A model generated the notes under the pieces. The model saw nothing but the letters and a program-made list of their open reading frames with translations, was not told the origin of the DNA and did no database searches. The position numbers and the translations under genes were made by a program. From Enterococcus innesii (lineage in GTDB: Bacteria > Bacillota > Bacilli > Lactobacillales > Enterococcaceae), in NCBI GenBank assembly GCA_018982785.1, contig JAHHEN010000006.1, positions 186,001-250,000 of the forward strand: a stretch of 64,000 bases of DNA. The letters are read 5' to 3'. Numbering within the stretch: the stretch's first letter is position 1; every line of letters begins with the position of its first letter. This document shows, in pieces, positions 29,623 through 38,849 of the stretch.

Positions 29623-30639
29623 TTACGCTTTCTTATTCTTCCTAATCCCCCATACTACTAATAGAAAGAAGAACAATCCAACTCCTAAAAACAGGCCGTA
29701 TGAAATGAATGATCTCGACTGATCTAGATTCACTGCACTTTGATTTAATTGACGAGCATTCGCATTCGTTATTGAAAAAGTTTGTTCAAATGAATACTCT
29801 TTATCGTCGGCCGTTATCAGCATCTTAAGAACATAGTCTCCGGCTTCAATCGGTTGCGATCCAGTTGGGATACCAAAATTGAAATTCGAATTTGGTGCCA
29901 TTCGCAACTCGTGTGCATTATACGTATAAATAGGTGTATCATTTCCTTCCCTATATATACTTGACTGAATAGTCATATTGCGAACAATCGCAGCAGCTCT
30001 ATTCTGTAGCTTTGCTTCAATGTGATTCCGATAGTTACGCTGACCTGCAACCACCTCATTTAATGACAATTCATTTTGAACCGCTGCTCCACCTGTTTGA
30101 TTTAATAGAACACCAATGGTATAAGCAACTTCATGTACCACAGTATGGTTATTCTGCTGATTCTTTTCCTCAGTAAAACGAATCCCTCCAAGAATATCTC
30201 CTTCCCATTCTTCTTGAGGTAAGGATATAACCATCGTTGCTAGGGCCGATTCACCAGCTGGAATCAGTAGTTCGCTCTCTTCAATAGCAATCAGTTTATC
30301 CATTCGATGAATTAAGGAAGAATCATACACCTGCTCCCCTAAATAACTAGGGATGCCATTTTGATTTGTAGATGCTGGATTTGCTATTACGTTCACCTTG
30401 AGTTCTTCTTCGGAGGGGTTGTACACTCGAATCGAAACAGTGTGCTGTTTTCCAGGCTCATCAATGATATGGTAGTATCCTTTCTCATTCACATTACCTT
30501 TTTCATCTAATGGTTGTATCGAGAATGAATTTACATTTTCTGCAAAGACTTCTTCAGTAAATGCTCGGCTGTTCATTACAGCTAAAGCTACTATCAAAAT
30601 AAAAAGTCCAACTTTTTTTCTTGAAATTATGTCTTTCAC
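29623..30639 (-). CDS. WxL-interacting protein (DUF916/DUF3324), membrane-anchored
   Basis: The 338-residue protein has a signal segment (VGLFILIVALAVMNSRAF), the DUF916 domain with FSIQPLDEKG and YYHIIDEPGKQHTVSIRVYN, the DUF3324 domain around residues 180-300, and a C-terminal membrane helix (LFLGVGLFFFLLVVWGI) with RKNKKA. These proteins bind WxL proteins and peptidoglycan at the surface. First gene of the four-gene WxL unit (30639 down to 26593). Confidence 0.93.
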   Translation of the reverse strand: MKDIISRKKVGLFILIVALAVMNSRAFTEEVFAENVNSFSIQPLDEKGNVNEKGYYHIIDEPGKQHTVSIRVYNPSEEELKVNVIANPASTNQNGIPSYLGEQVYDSSLIHRMDKLIAIEESELLIPAGESALATMVISLPQEEWEGDILGGIRFTEEKNQQNNHTVVHEVAYTIGVLLNQTGGAAVQNELSLNEVVAGQRNYRNHIEAKLQNRAAAIVRNMTIQSSIYREGNDTPIYTYNAHELRMAPNSNFNFGIPTGSQPIEAGDYVLKMLITADDKEYSFEQTFSITNANARQLNQSAVNLDQSRSFISYGLFLGVGLFFFLLVVWGIRKNKKA

Positions 30640-30745
30640 TACATACCTCCTCAGTTTGATTCTTCGAAATTATAACTTGACATCAAAGAGCAAACCAAGA
30701 TAATTTCTATGCTCGCTATAAATACATTCTGTTATTAATTAAAAG

Positions 30746-30791
30746 AAAAACGACAGTAATCATAATTAGCAAAATGATTACTGTCGTTTTT
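30746..30791. terminator. Perfect 18-bp terminator hairpin
   Basis: AAAAACGACAGTAATCAT (30746-30763) pairs with its exact complement (30774-30791) and is flanked by A and T runs, about 105 bases upstream of the WxL operon. It probably insulates the operon from upstream transcription. Confidence 0.8.
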
Positions 30792-31169
30792 TTATTAATA
30801 AAATTATAAGTCTGAATTTTCTTAGGTGGCCTACTTAACCTAAGAACATTGGACAGTAGTGTGTGGGTTTATTAATTCTATAATGATTCTCTTATTACTG
30901 AAATAGCTACAAAAAAAGAGGGGGTAATTTGAGATTGCTTCACTTAACTTTATAGCCCACTTAAATTTAAATGAACCATTTTTATGAATAAAATACTAAT
31001 TAAGTATAATTAGTACCCATGTCAAAAAGACATGACAAATTTTCCATTTTGCCATGTCCTAGAAAGAAATTAACAGAGTGGTTTTGATACTACATGCACT
31101 TTCCCAAGTCCCATGTTACTAATTCAATTTAACAAAGATCACTCGCTTACGAGAAAATAACAGGAATTA
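30792..31169. other. Non-coding gap with hairpin and IS-like fragment
   Basis: No gene. AAAGAGGGGGTAATTT at about 30917 recurs at 37965 inside the IS3 remnant, suggesting a scrap of the same element. A hairpin GACATGACAAA/TTTGCCATGTC lies at 31029-31058. Confidence 0.35.
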
Positions 31170-31425
31170 TTAGTTAGAATTCCGAGTATGATCAATAGAT
31201 TGCGGATTTAACAATATTCGATAGATTTTATCTGCTACCCAATCATTATCCATCTCATCTAGATTTTTTCCAGAAAATCCTCCATATGCATAGTATTCAT
31301 TATACAAAAAAAGGGACAATCATGTTTTCGATTTATCCTAAATTATCTAAAAAATCATGATACTTAAAAAAATCTATTTCAGATTTCTTTGTTTCATAAA
31401 AATGGACTTTTTGATCAATCACAAA
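31170..31425 (-). pseudogene. Decayed gene fragment of unknown family
   Basis: On the minus strand the frame reads FVIDQKVHFYETKKSEIDFF, then KYHDFLDNLG, a stop and a frame change, and then FLYNEYYAYGGFSGKNLDEM, WVADKIYRILLNPQ and a stop at 31170. The amino-acid character is clearly coding, but there is no start, one in-frame stop and one shift (T run at 31306-31312 on the complement). The NEYYAYGGFSG stretch faintly resembles NDAYYGYHGLIG at the possible end of the hypothetical protein near 26,1xx. Confidence 0.45.
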
Positions 31426-31629
31426 TTAAGTTTATTTTATATTTCCACTAAACTCCTTACCATATCAAAGAGAAATCGTTGTTACTTCTATTTATTTGCA
31501 TCAAATCTGTAGTATTAAATGCTCGATTCATTCAATAAACAAATTTTTTAAGGCGAATATAAATCTTTTATCATCAAAAACACTTTCCTTCCACTCCATT
31601 TTGACGAAAAATTTTCATTGAATTGACAA

Positions 31630-31965
31630 CTAACGTGGGTTAACTTATCCCTAAATGGTTCACCACTTCACGATAGTAACGCTCACTCGTTTGATATAAA
31701 ACTGTCGCATCTATCTTGAATTGAAAAGAATAACTTTGCTTTTTCCGCTTAGGTAAGTGCCCTTCTTCTATAAATTCCCGATAAGCATTGATCCATCCGT
31801 GTCCCTTTTTTTGTGATTATCCATGTTTTTTTGCTAAGTATCCTAATCCATTTGTTCCTTCAAGATACTCTTGAACGATTGCCAACTTAAATTCAAAGCT
31901 ATATTTTGCGATAAAAATACCGACCTTCACAAACTAGATTTTGGTCTAACTTCTGAAGGTCGGTA
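31630..31965 (-). mobile_element. IS3-family orfA remnant with terminal hairpin
   Basis: Minus-strand translation gives AKYSFEFKLAIVQEYLEG, LGYLAKKHG, a stop, then GHGWINAYREFIEEGHLP and YSFQFKIDATVLYQTSERYY: the helix-turn-helix half of an IS150-type IS3 transposase OrfA. The start codon is ATC instead of ATG, and an in-frame TAA interrupts it. The left end holds TACCGACCTTCA/TGAAGGTCGGTA (31918-31965), consistent with the element's outer end. No orfB follows. Confidence 0.75.
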
Positions 31966-32034
31966 CAGAATTAGAATTGATTCTTTAGTCCCATAAATTA
32001 TAAAGTCAGAATTTTAGCGATTGTTCTATTTTGC

Positions 32035-33889
32035 TTAATTTTGGCAGATAGCCAGAAATTCTTGAAAACTTGTTTGTCTTGAAAGCTTTTTTACTTTCAA
32101 TGGATCATTTAGCATATGTACAAGTTCTTCAAATAGCTGTTCAAAGGAATTATCTCGTTCTTCTTTTAAGGCCAGTAATAGCACTAATCTAACCTTCTTT
32201 TCTTTCCAAATTAGCGGTTTTTCCAATGAACAAATAGCGACTGCGTTTTGTTTTGCCTCACGTTTTATCGAATGAGGCAGCGCATAATAATCACCAAAGG
32301 CAGTACTGGATAATGCTTCTCGCCTCAGCACCTTATCCACATAATTCTTCTCACAAATCCCCACTTCATAAAGTTCTTGACAGAGAAATCGGATTACTTC
32401 ATCTCTTTCTATAACTTTTTTTGCGGAAAGAACAGCTCTTCCTTCAAAAAGGTCTTCAAAACAGAAGGCGACTGATTTTCTTCAATCAAAATGTTGCGAA
32501 TCTCCTTTAAATCATCATCCGTCAAAAAAGAATCGTAACTATAAACCGGAACTGTTGTCGTTAAATTTAGCTTCTCTGTTGTTAAAATCAATGATTTATC
32601 TTCTGTAATATCATTGGTTACCGCAAATATAGATTTTGCTACGAACAGTTCGATCTCAAACTCCTGGATTTTATTCAATTGATTTCGGACAATTCGCTGA
32701 TTTCCCACCCCATACGGAGAGATCAGCAACACACGTTTCTTTTTATGAGCGCGGATGTTTTCTAGTGCTGAAAGAAAATGCAACGCTAAATACGCCACTT
32801 CATCTTCTGGAAATTGAATATTCAGCTTCTCTTGAAGATAGCCTGAAGCATAGACACTTACATTATAAACAAAAGGAAACTTGCGTTTAATTTCATTCAG
32901 AAGCGGATTTACCAAATATTGTTTATTGGTAGCGCGCTTATATAATGCAGATACATGAGTCAGCAAATAATCCGTGATCTTGTTATCTTCCTTGAAATCA
33001 AGGAAAAAGATCGAGTCTATATTTGTTAGGACCCCTTCAATCGCCTGCTTTAGCTTTTTATCAGCTAAATCCTCATCAGAAACTAGAGAACCAGAATATA
33101 GGCGATAAATGTACGCATATTCTTCCTCTGGAATTTTCACTCCAAAGTTTGTTTGTAATTCCTTGACCATCTCCAAAGTCATTTGACGACTCTTCATCTC
33201 TTTTAACGAAGCTTGAGAGGGATTCAAGTAGCTTTTTTGCTTATTCTTTCTAAAAGTACTGCAAGATGCAGAATAAATGAAATCGTAGAGAAATCATTGA
33301 CGAAAAAGCCTTCTCTTTGATGGACATTCACGACTACTTCCGATAACTTTACTAAATCAATCTGTTCAAAATAATCCGAATAATTGTCTAAACTTAATTT
33401 ATTTGTCGCAATCTCCTGATTTAAGAACAACGTAAATACACGACGCTTAGCCGCTTCATCCCCTTCGATCAAGAGTCGATTTTGTTTCCGTTTAATTAAC
33501 AGTTGCTGATCACTTTTTGCAATCAATGTATTAAGTTCTTTGACCATTCGATCAAGCGTAGATTCACTAATGAAGAATTCCTCCGCTAGTTCATAAAAGT
33601 CACAAGCTTTTTGATCTAATAATCGTGTGAGTAAGTCAAAATATAGATTCGTTGGTTGTTTATCGGATGTCTTCTGCTGAAATTGATCGTGTTCAGGATT
33701 TAAATAGAATCCTGTTCCCGCCTTCGATAGGATCATAGGTTGTTCAAAAAGCTGGTTTAACTGTTGAATATCATTTCGAATTGTTTTCGACGAAACCCCC
33801 AGGTCTTTTGACAACTGACCAGCGGTAGAAGGCTGCTGATTTAGTGACAATTTTTCAAGAATTTTTTCTTGTCTTTGAGAAACATTCAC
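32035..33889 (-). CDS. LicR-type PRD activator with EIIB- and EIIA-like domains, two one-base frameshifts
   Basis: GTG at 33889 lies 7 bases after AGGAGGG. Domains: two HTH units (GQLSKDLGVSSKTIRNDIQQ and an FFISESTLDRM region), PRD1 and PRD2 (PRD2 His in YLALHFLSALENI), an EIIB-like domain and a C-terminal EIIA-like domain with His in YALPHSIKRE. The frame breaks in A runs at 33233-33238 (six; seven expected) and 32416-32422 (seven; eight expected). Restored, it has 618 residues, like LicR. The EIIB-like domain reads LLISPYGVGNQR: a Ser replaces the usual Cys. It follows the lic-type genes on the same strand and probably activates them when cellobiose-type sugars are taken up. Confidence 0.88.
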
Positions 33890-33927
33890 TAAAGACCCTC
33901 CTATGACAGTTTAATAAATTTATTCAA

Positions 33928-33962
33928 CAAAAGCATAGAAGTTACGAAACTCCTACGCTTTA
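33928..33962 (-). terminator. Hairpin between EIIC and the LicR-type gene
   Basis: AAGCATAGAAGTT and AACTCCTACGCTT pair imperfectly. On the minus strand the hairpin is followed by TTTTG. It may reduce read-through from the PTS genes into the regulator. Confidence 0.55.
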
Positions 33963-33970
33963 TTATAACA

Positions 33971-35275
33971 TTATAGCGATTCTGCATCGCTTTCTTTTTC
34001 TAATTGAACAAGATTATTTTCATAGACTTTCAAGAATGGATAATACATAATCCCATCGAGAATGATCAAAATTAAAACTAAAACTATTGCCCGCCAATCC
34101 ATTGTAGATAGAAAAGCACCGATTGGTGACGGCATTTGCCAAGAAAAAACAGCGAAGGTTTTTCCGACAATACCCCATGACATACAAAGATACGTCGCGA
34201 TTGCATTAAATACAGAAGTAAAAATGAAAGGAAAGAAGAAAATCGGATTTAACATTAATGGTGTTCCGAAAATCAACGGTTCAGAGATACCAAAGAAAGA
34301 AGGGATCAAACCGATTTTCCCAACTGTACTTAACTGCTTAGATTTTGAACGCATCATTAAAAAAGCTAAGGCTAACACGGAACCAGATCCCCCGATAATG
34401 ACGAAATACGTCCAAAATGGTGTCGTAAAAATATTGCTTAAATCGCTTCCTGCTATTTTTTCTGCAGCATTTATAGATAGATTTCCATCTCGGATCGGTC
34501 CAAGAATCCCTGCCAAGGCAGCGTCATGAATGCCGAAGAACCAGAACAAATGAATCAAAAAGACGCTGATAATCGTAAATGGAAGACTGTCGGCAGCTTT
34601 GAAGCTTGGTGCCATTATATTGTAAAGGAATTGTACAGCTGTTGTATCAAATGCATGGAAAATTATAAAGAGTATTGAAAAGAATGTCATCAAAATCAAG
34701 CCTGGAACTAAAGCGGCAAATGTCTCTGAAAGAGAAGCTGGAACGCTGTCTGGCATCTTGATTCTACCAATATTCCTTTTGTGCATCCAATGGTATCCTT
34801 CTACCGTAACGATTGCTATAAAAAGTGACAGTAAAATTCCGCGTCCATCTAGAAAGCTGATCTCAACTTCCTTCCCGTCCCACCCCATTTTAAGTGGTGT
34901 TAAAACCAGCATTAGAAAACCCACGAGTGCAAACATCATTGGCCGTAAAACATCTTCTTTGTAGTGGCGGCACAAGAAGTAAGTTACCCCTACACAGATA
35001 AATAAGGCCATCGCGCTCAGGGTTACCCCGCTGATCCAATTTAAAATCAGACTATTTTTTTCTGCGAAGCTTGCCCATGCTAACAAAAAACCATTTTTCG
35101 TATCTTCCGTCACAGGTGGTGCATTCAAAATAATTGGAATCGAACCAAACAATGTTATCGGCAACATAGACATAAAGGCATCACGCGTCGCTTTTAAATG
35201 ACGCTGCTGGCTCAGTTTATTTGCAAAAGGCGAGATGTATTTATCCATCGTATCGCTAAATGTACTAAATCCCAT
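33971..35275 (-). CDS. PTS EIIC, lichenan/cellobiose family (LicC-like)
   Basis: The 434-residue permease has TLFGSIPIILNAP, WFFGIHDAALAGILG, FGISEPLIFGTPLMLNP and WQMPSPIGAFLST, typical of the Lac/cellobiose EIIC family with about ten membrane helices. It works with the EIIB encoded 6 bases upstream and the EIIA at the head of the operon. Intact in sequence. Confidence 0.94.
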   Translation of the reverse strand: MGFSTFSDTMDKYISPFANKLSQQRHLKATRDAFMSMLPITLFGSIPIILNAPPVTEDTKNGFLLAWASFAEKNSLILNWISGVTLSAMALFICVGVTYFLCRHYKEDVLRPMMFALVGFLMLVLTPLKMGWDGKEVEISFLDGRGILLSLFIAIVTVEGYHWMHKRNIGRIKMPDSVPASLSETFAALVPGLILMTFFSILFIIFHAFDTTAVQFLYNIMAPSFKAADSLPFTIISVFLIHLFWFFGIHDAALAGILGPIRDGNLSINAAEKIAGSDLSNIFTTPFWTYFVIIGGSGSVLALAFLMMRSKSKQLSTVGKIGLIPSFFGISEPLIFGTPLMLNPIFFFPFIFTSVFNAIATYLCMSWGIVGKTFAVFSWQMPSPIGAFLSTMDWRAIVLVLILIILDGIMYYPFLKVYENNLVQLEKESDAESL

Positions 35276-35281
35276 GACTTC

Positions 35282-35572
35282 TTACCCTCCGATCAATTTT
35301 TTGATATCCTCATAAACACCCTTACCATCCATAATACCGTATTTCATTGGCGAAATGGCTTCTACTGGCACATCCACGGCTGCCTCAATTTGAGGTTTTA
35401 AGAAACGAATTTGTGGGCCAATCAAGACTAAATCCACTCCTTGCAGATAGTCTTGATATTCTGATTCACTATAGGCGCTGACTTGTAACGTTTGATCAGA
35501 AGCTGCTTCGATTTTCTTCGCTAGCATTCCTGTTGACATTCCCGCATTACATATTAGCATGATTTTTTTCAT
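35282..35572 (-). CDS. PTS EIIB, cellobiose family (LicB-like)
   Basis: ATG at 35572 follows AGAGGAGAG. The 96-residue protein starts KKIMLICNAGMSTGMLAKKI; the Cys (residue 7) is the phosphorylation site of EIIB(Cel). It accepts phosphate from EIIA and passes it to the sugar during EIIC transport. Normal family length of about 100 residues. Confidence 0.95.
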   Translation of the reverse strand: MKKIMLICNAGMSTGMLAKKIEAASDQTLQVSAYSESEYQDYLQGVDLVLIGPQIRFLKPQIEAAVDVPVEAISPMKYGIMDGKGVYEDIKKLIGG

Positions 35573-35612
35573 TTTGTACTCTCCTCTTCCTCTAAACAAA
35601 GATTATTCCTTT

Positions 35613-37007
35613 TTAGTGTAAGGTCCTTCTTTGAATTTTTTTACCTTGGCTTTCGATAATTTCTTTGTACCAATGATAAGATGCCTTTGGTTTTCTGATT
35701 TGATCCTTTTCAAAATCAATAGCTACTAAGCCATAGCGCTTCTCCACTCCATTTTTCCATGAATATAAGTCAAATGATGCCCAAGCATAGTAGCCGCGAA
35801 CATCCACTCCGTAATCCATCGCATTCATAATGGCATTAATATGATCATTCATGAAGGAAATTCGATAGTCATCATTCACCTGAGCTACCGTCACATCTTC
35901 CCTTACCCCCACACCATTTTCAGTTACGTAGATTGGCAATTGATAGCGAATCCAGGCTTCAATCAGTCCATCCTGTAAGCCCTTCGGATAGATTTCAGTA
36001 TCCCATTCAGTAAATTCACTATTTGGATCTTTGACCTGTTCAAACCAGTCTTTGATTACTACTTTACTTTCGCCTTTTTTCCCTGAGTGGTTGAAGACTA
36101 GTTGTGTTTCGCCTTCAGTATATGGTTTTACCAAGGTACGAGCGTAATAATTTAATCCAATGAAGTCTACGGTGTTTTCTTTCATAATTTTCAATTCTTC
36201 AGTTTTCATAAAGCTGATGTCATAATCCTGTGCTAATTTTGCTACTAAATCAATTGGAAATTCGCCTAAAGCAGCAGTATCTAAAATCCAATTATTACAA
36301 TAATTATCGGCATAGCGCATAGCAATCCGAGTTTTAATCGTATCATCTACACCATTTACTGGAGTATAGCTATGAACAATACCTATCTGCCCTTGATAAT
36401 TGCCAGCTCTGAAAGCTCGCACACCTAAAGCACTTGCTAACATTACATTGTAAGCACCAATCATCGTCTTCTGAACATCTTGGAATCCCGGAGGATAATT
36501 ACCGATGAAATACCCGTTGACAATAAACCATTTCGGTTCATTAAACGTTGTCCAGTTTTGAACCTTCTCACTAAAATGATCAAAACATACTTTTGCTAAA
36601 TGTTCAAAAGCGTAGGCAACTTGAGGATTCACCCACCCTCCTTCATCTTCCCAATATTGCGGAAGATCCCAATGATAGATCGTTACGAAAGGTTCAATAC
36701 CATATTTATGACAAGCATCTAGCAAACGGTGATAAAACTTGATTCCTTTTTCATTAATATCACCTTCTTTATTTTTAATGATTCGCGGCCATGAAAGAGA
36801 AAAACGATAGGAATTCTGCCCACCTTCCTTCATCATCCGAATATCTTCTTCGAAACGATGGTAATGATCACTAGCAACATCGCCATTTTCCAAATCGTTC
36901 TCATGTAAATAGCGATCCCACATTGATTCTGCTTTATCATCTACATTCCAAGCACCTTCACATTGATACGAAGCTGTAGCGCTACCCCATAAAAATTTCT
37001 CGTCCAT
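35613..37007 (-). CDS. 6-phospho-beta-glucosidase, glycoside hydrolase family 1 (third copy)
   Basis: ATG at 37007 shares its A with the EIIA stop codon and follows GGAAGGTGA. The enzyme (464 residues as given) has FLWGSATASYQCEGAWN, acid/base Glu in TTFNEPKW (about 157) and nucleophile in YVTENGVG. The end is suspect: the A run at 35636-35642 has seven bases. Six would replace KKIQRRTLH with KKFKEGPYTKKE and a stop at 35603. It cleaves the phospho-disaccharide delivered by the lic-type PTS. Confidence 0.94.
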   Translation of the reverse strand: MDEKFLWGSATASYQCEGAWNVDDKAESMWDRYLHENDLENGDVASDHYHRFEEDIRMMKEGGQNSYRFSLSWPRIIKNKEGDINEKGIKFYHRLLDACHKYGIEPFVTIYHWDLPQYWEDEGGWVNPQVAYAFEHLAKVCFDHFSEKVQNWTTFNEPKWFIVNGYFIGNYPPGFQDVQKTMIGAYNVMLASALGVRAFRAGNYQGQIGIVHSYTPVNGVDDTIKTRIAMRYADNYCNNWILDTAALGEFPIDLVAKLAQDYDISFMKTEELKIMKENTVDFIGLNYYARTLVKPYTEGETQLVFNHSGKKGESKVVIKDWFEQVKDPNSEFTEWDTEIYPKGLQDGLIEAWIRYQLPIYVTENGVGVREDVTVAQVNDDYRISFMNDHINAIMNAMDYGVDVRGYYAWASFDLYSWKNGVEKRYGLVAIDFEKDQIRKPKASYHWYKEIIESQGKKIQRRTLH

Positions 37008-37336
37008 TAAATTGTCACCTTCCATTTATATAATTCACCAAACTCACCGATCATATCAACCGCGATTGCTGTCGATGTTAAATGCCCTTCAGCGTGAACA
37101 AGCAATAAGTCAATGTCATCCATACGCTCTTCCGCGGAAAGCTTGCGTAGCATCTCTGCATGAGCTTTATGCGCTAACTTGATTTCATCCTGTGCCGATT
37201 GATATTTTTCTTCAAAGGTATGGAAATTTCCTGTTTTTACCGCTTGCAGGGCTTCATATGAATCACTTTTTGCATTGCCAGCGTGTAAAATTATCTTCAT
37301 CGATTCCATTTCGGTTCCAATTTTTCCTTCTCGCAA
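37007..37336 (-). CDS. PTS EIIA, lactose/cellobiose family (LicA-like)
   Basis: A TTG start at 37336 follows GGGAGGGAG by 5 bases. The 109-residue helical protein has MKIILHAGNAKSDSYEAL and the phosphorylatable His in LLLVHAEGHLTS. It takes phosphate from HPr and hands it to the EIIB. First gene of EIIA-GH1-EIIB-EIIC, with the LicR-type regulator following. Confidence 0.93.
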   Translation of the reverse strand: MREGKIGTEMESMKIILHAGNAKSDSYEALQAVKTGNFHTFEEKYQSAQDEIKLAHKAHAEMLRKLSAEERMDDIDLLLVHAEGHLTSTAIAVDMIGEFGELYKWKVTI

Positions 37337-37366
37337 ATAAACTCCCTCCCCTTTATCTATATGTCG

Positions 37367-37423
37367 ATTATAAAACGCTTCCTAAATTTATTAAATTTTT
37401 TATTTTCCACAACAAAGTGGAAA
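37367..37423 (-). promoter_or_regulatory. Activator-dependent promoter of the lic-type operon
   Basis: On the minus strand a perfect TATAAT (37367-37372) has a poor -35 (TTTAAT, 37390-37395). Upstream lies the inverted repeat TTTCCAC-N6-GTGGAAA (37404-37410, 37417-37423), centred roughly 45 bases before the -10. A weak -35 plus an upstream dyad fits activation by the PRD regulator. Confidence 0.6.
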
Positions 37424-37559
37424 TTTTGGATCCCTAATTTATGGAACTGATGGATATATCAACTCCAAAAATTAACTCAAAATCTAACTTCTATAGTGAA
37501 GTTGTCAAGAACACTAGACACTTAGTTAAGAGAAAAAACGGATTTTTTTCAAAATCTCT

Positions 37560-38560
37560 AGGATGTTGGTACCCAAGTGAAAGTTATATATGTTTTGTAT
37601 TTCGGTATCTTTGAATTGAGCATCATTAATTAGCTCTCTTTTTAACGTTTGGTAAAAAGATTCCATTAAAGCATGGTCGTAGGTTGGCTTCTTTTCGACT
37701 TCTATTAGATCGTACTTCTCTTTTCTTACACTGCTTGAAACTTAGTACCAGTGTATTATGAGCCTTGATCAGTATGAATAAATTACCATACTTAAGGCTG
37801 CTCTTTTCCAAATCCTTAAAGAAAAGAATCAACAACTAATTGAACATTCAATCTAGGTGACATAGACCATCCAACTATCTTTAAATAAAGTGTTTATTCT
37901 TTCAATGGGACGTAGTAATCCCCTTAACTTGATTCTATTTTAATGTCTTAAACGATTGGGGCGTGAAAGAGGGGGTAATTTTCGACTGCAATACTTGTAT
38001 TTATGGGTCCTGCCTTTAACACAGAAACCGAGTTGATGAAGAAGCTTTCCTACACTTTTCGATAAGCGAGAGCTCCATATTATAATACTTTTGTTATTCG
38101 AGTAGTTTCATACCTCCCAAGGTGTTTCTGAAAAATTGTAGAGGTCTTTTCTTCCCATGGGTTATGCGCTTTTTTCTTTTACTGCTTCTTTTAAGAAACT
38201 CATAATTCTCATCTTTTGTAACGTTCGATGTTTGGCAAACTCTACGAATAAGTTAACTCATTCTTGTATTCTTTTTAGAACTAAGTTCGAACTTTTTGTT
38301 TGGATTCAATAAGATCTTGCCCATTTAATAAATCCAATTTCTCCTTTAGATAACGATTTTCTTGTTCCAGTTTTCTTATTTCATAATGAGCATCAAAAAG
38401 TGCACTCTCTTTTCTAGGAAACGCACTTTACGGTTACGTCATAGACAAAATAGCGATCGGCAATTTTTTTATTATTGTATTCTTCGTCAGTTCCAAGGCA
38501 ATTTGAATCTTTAACTCCTTTGAAGATAGCCGTTTTCATCCACCAAATTCGTCCATGTAT
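37560..38560 (-). mobile_element. Degenerate IS3-family element (orfA and orfB remnants)
   Basis: Minus-strand pieces in several frames include YEIRKLEQENRYLKEKLDLL (orfA coiled coil, about 38,330-38,390), GKLLHQLGFCVKGRTHKYKY (about 38,000-38,070), RLNVQLVVDSF, HTDQGS followed by YTGTKFQAV, and KPTYDHALMESFYQTLKREL (integrase core, about 37,620-37,700). Many stops and shifts make it inactive. It fills the gap between the lic-type and gfr-type clusters. Confidence 0.8.
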
Positions 38561-38620
38561 TGAATGTCGACTAAATTCTACTAATTAGGTTATATCTTTA
38601 TTATCTTTTTACATTCTCAT

Positions 38621-38660
38621 CACGTGTAGAAACGCGCATTTTTTTGTACGCTACTCGAAC
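38621..38660. repeat. Short dispersed repeat, copy B (near right end of accessory block)
   Basis: CACGTGTAGAAACGCGC, then T7, GT and CGCTACTCGAAC: the counterpart of 25631-25674. It is followed by an imperfect hairpin GTGTCAGTAGAAAA/TTTTCCACCAACAC and T7 (to about 38717). Confidence 0.55.
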
Positions 38661-38849
38661 AAAAAAAGTGTCAGTAGAAAACCCATAGATTTTCCACCAA
38701 CACAAACCATTTTTTTATAAAACGAGATTAGTTAACTTATGCCACGCCCTAACTTAGATTTTGCGCCATTCATCCGACCTATTTTCCAAGATTCTTTTGA
38801 GATGCACAAACATTTTCCTGCTACCACCCATCTCACACTTGGTTTTCTA

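Noticed and set aside
32416-33238. Programmed ribosomal frameshifting in the LicR-type gene at the A runs
   Set aside because: Similar one-base breaks occur in many unrelated genes in both directions and without downstream stimulatory structures, so error or mutation is simpler.
37626-37835. A 69-residue gene in the IS remnant
   Set aside because: It is a chance frame across transposase debris; the true transposase residues lie in neighbouring frames.
25255-38849. Prophage
   Set aside because: No integrase, terminase, capsid or lysis genes; contents are surface, PTS and IS-derived.
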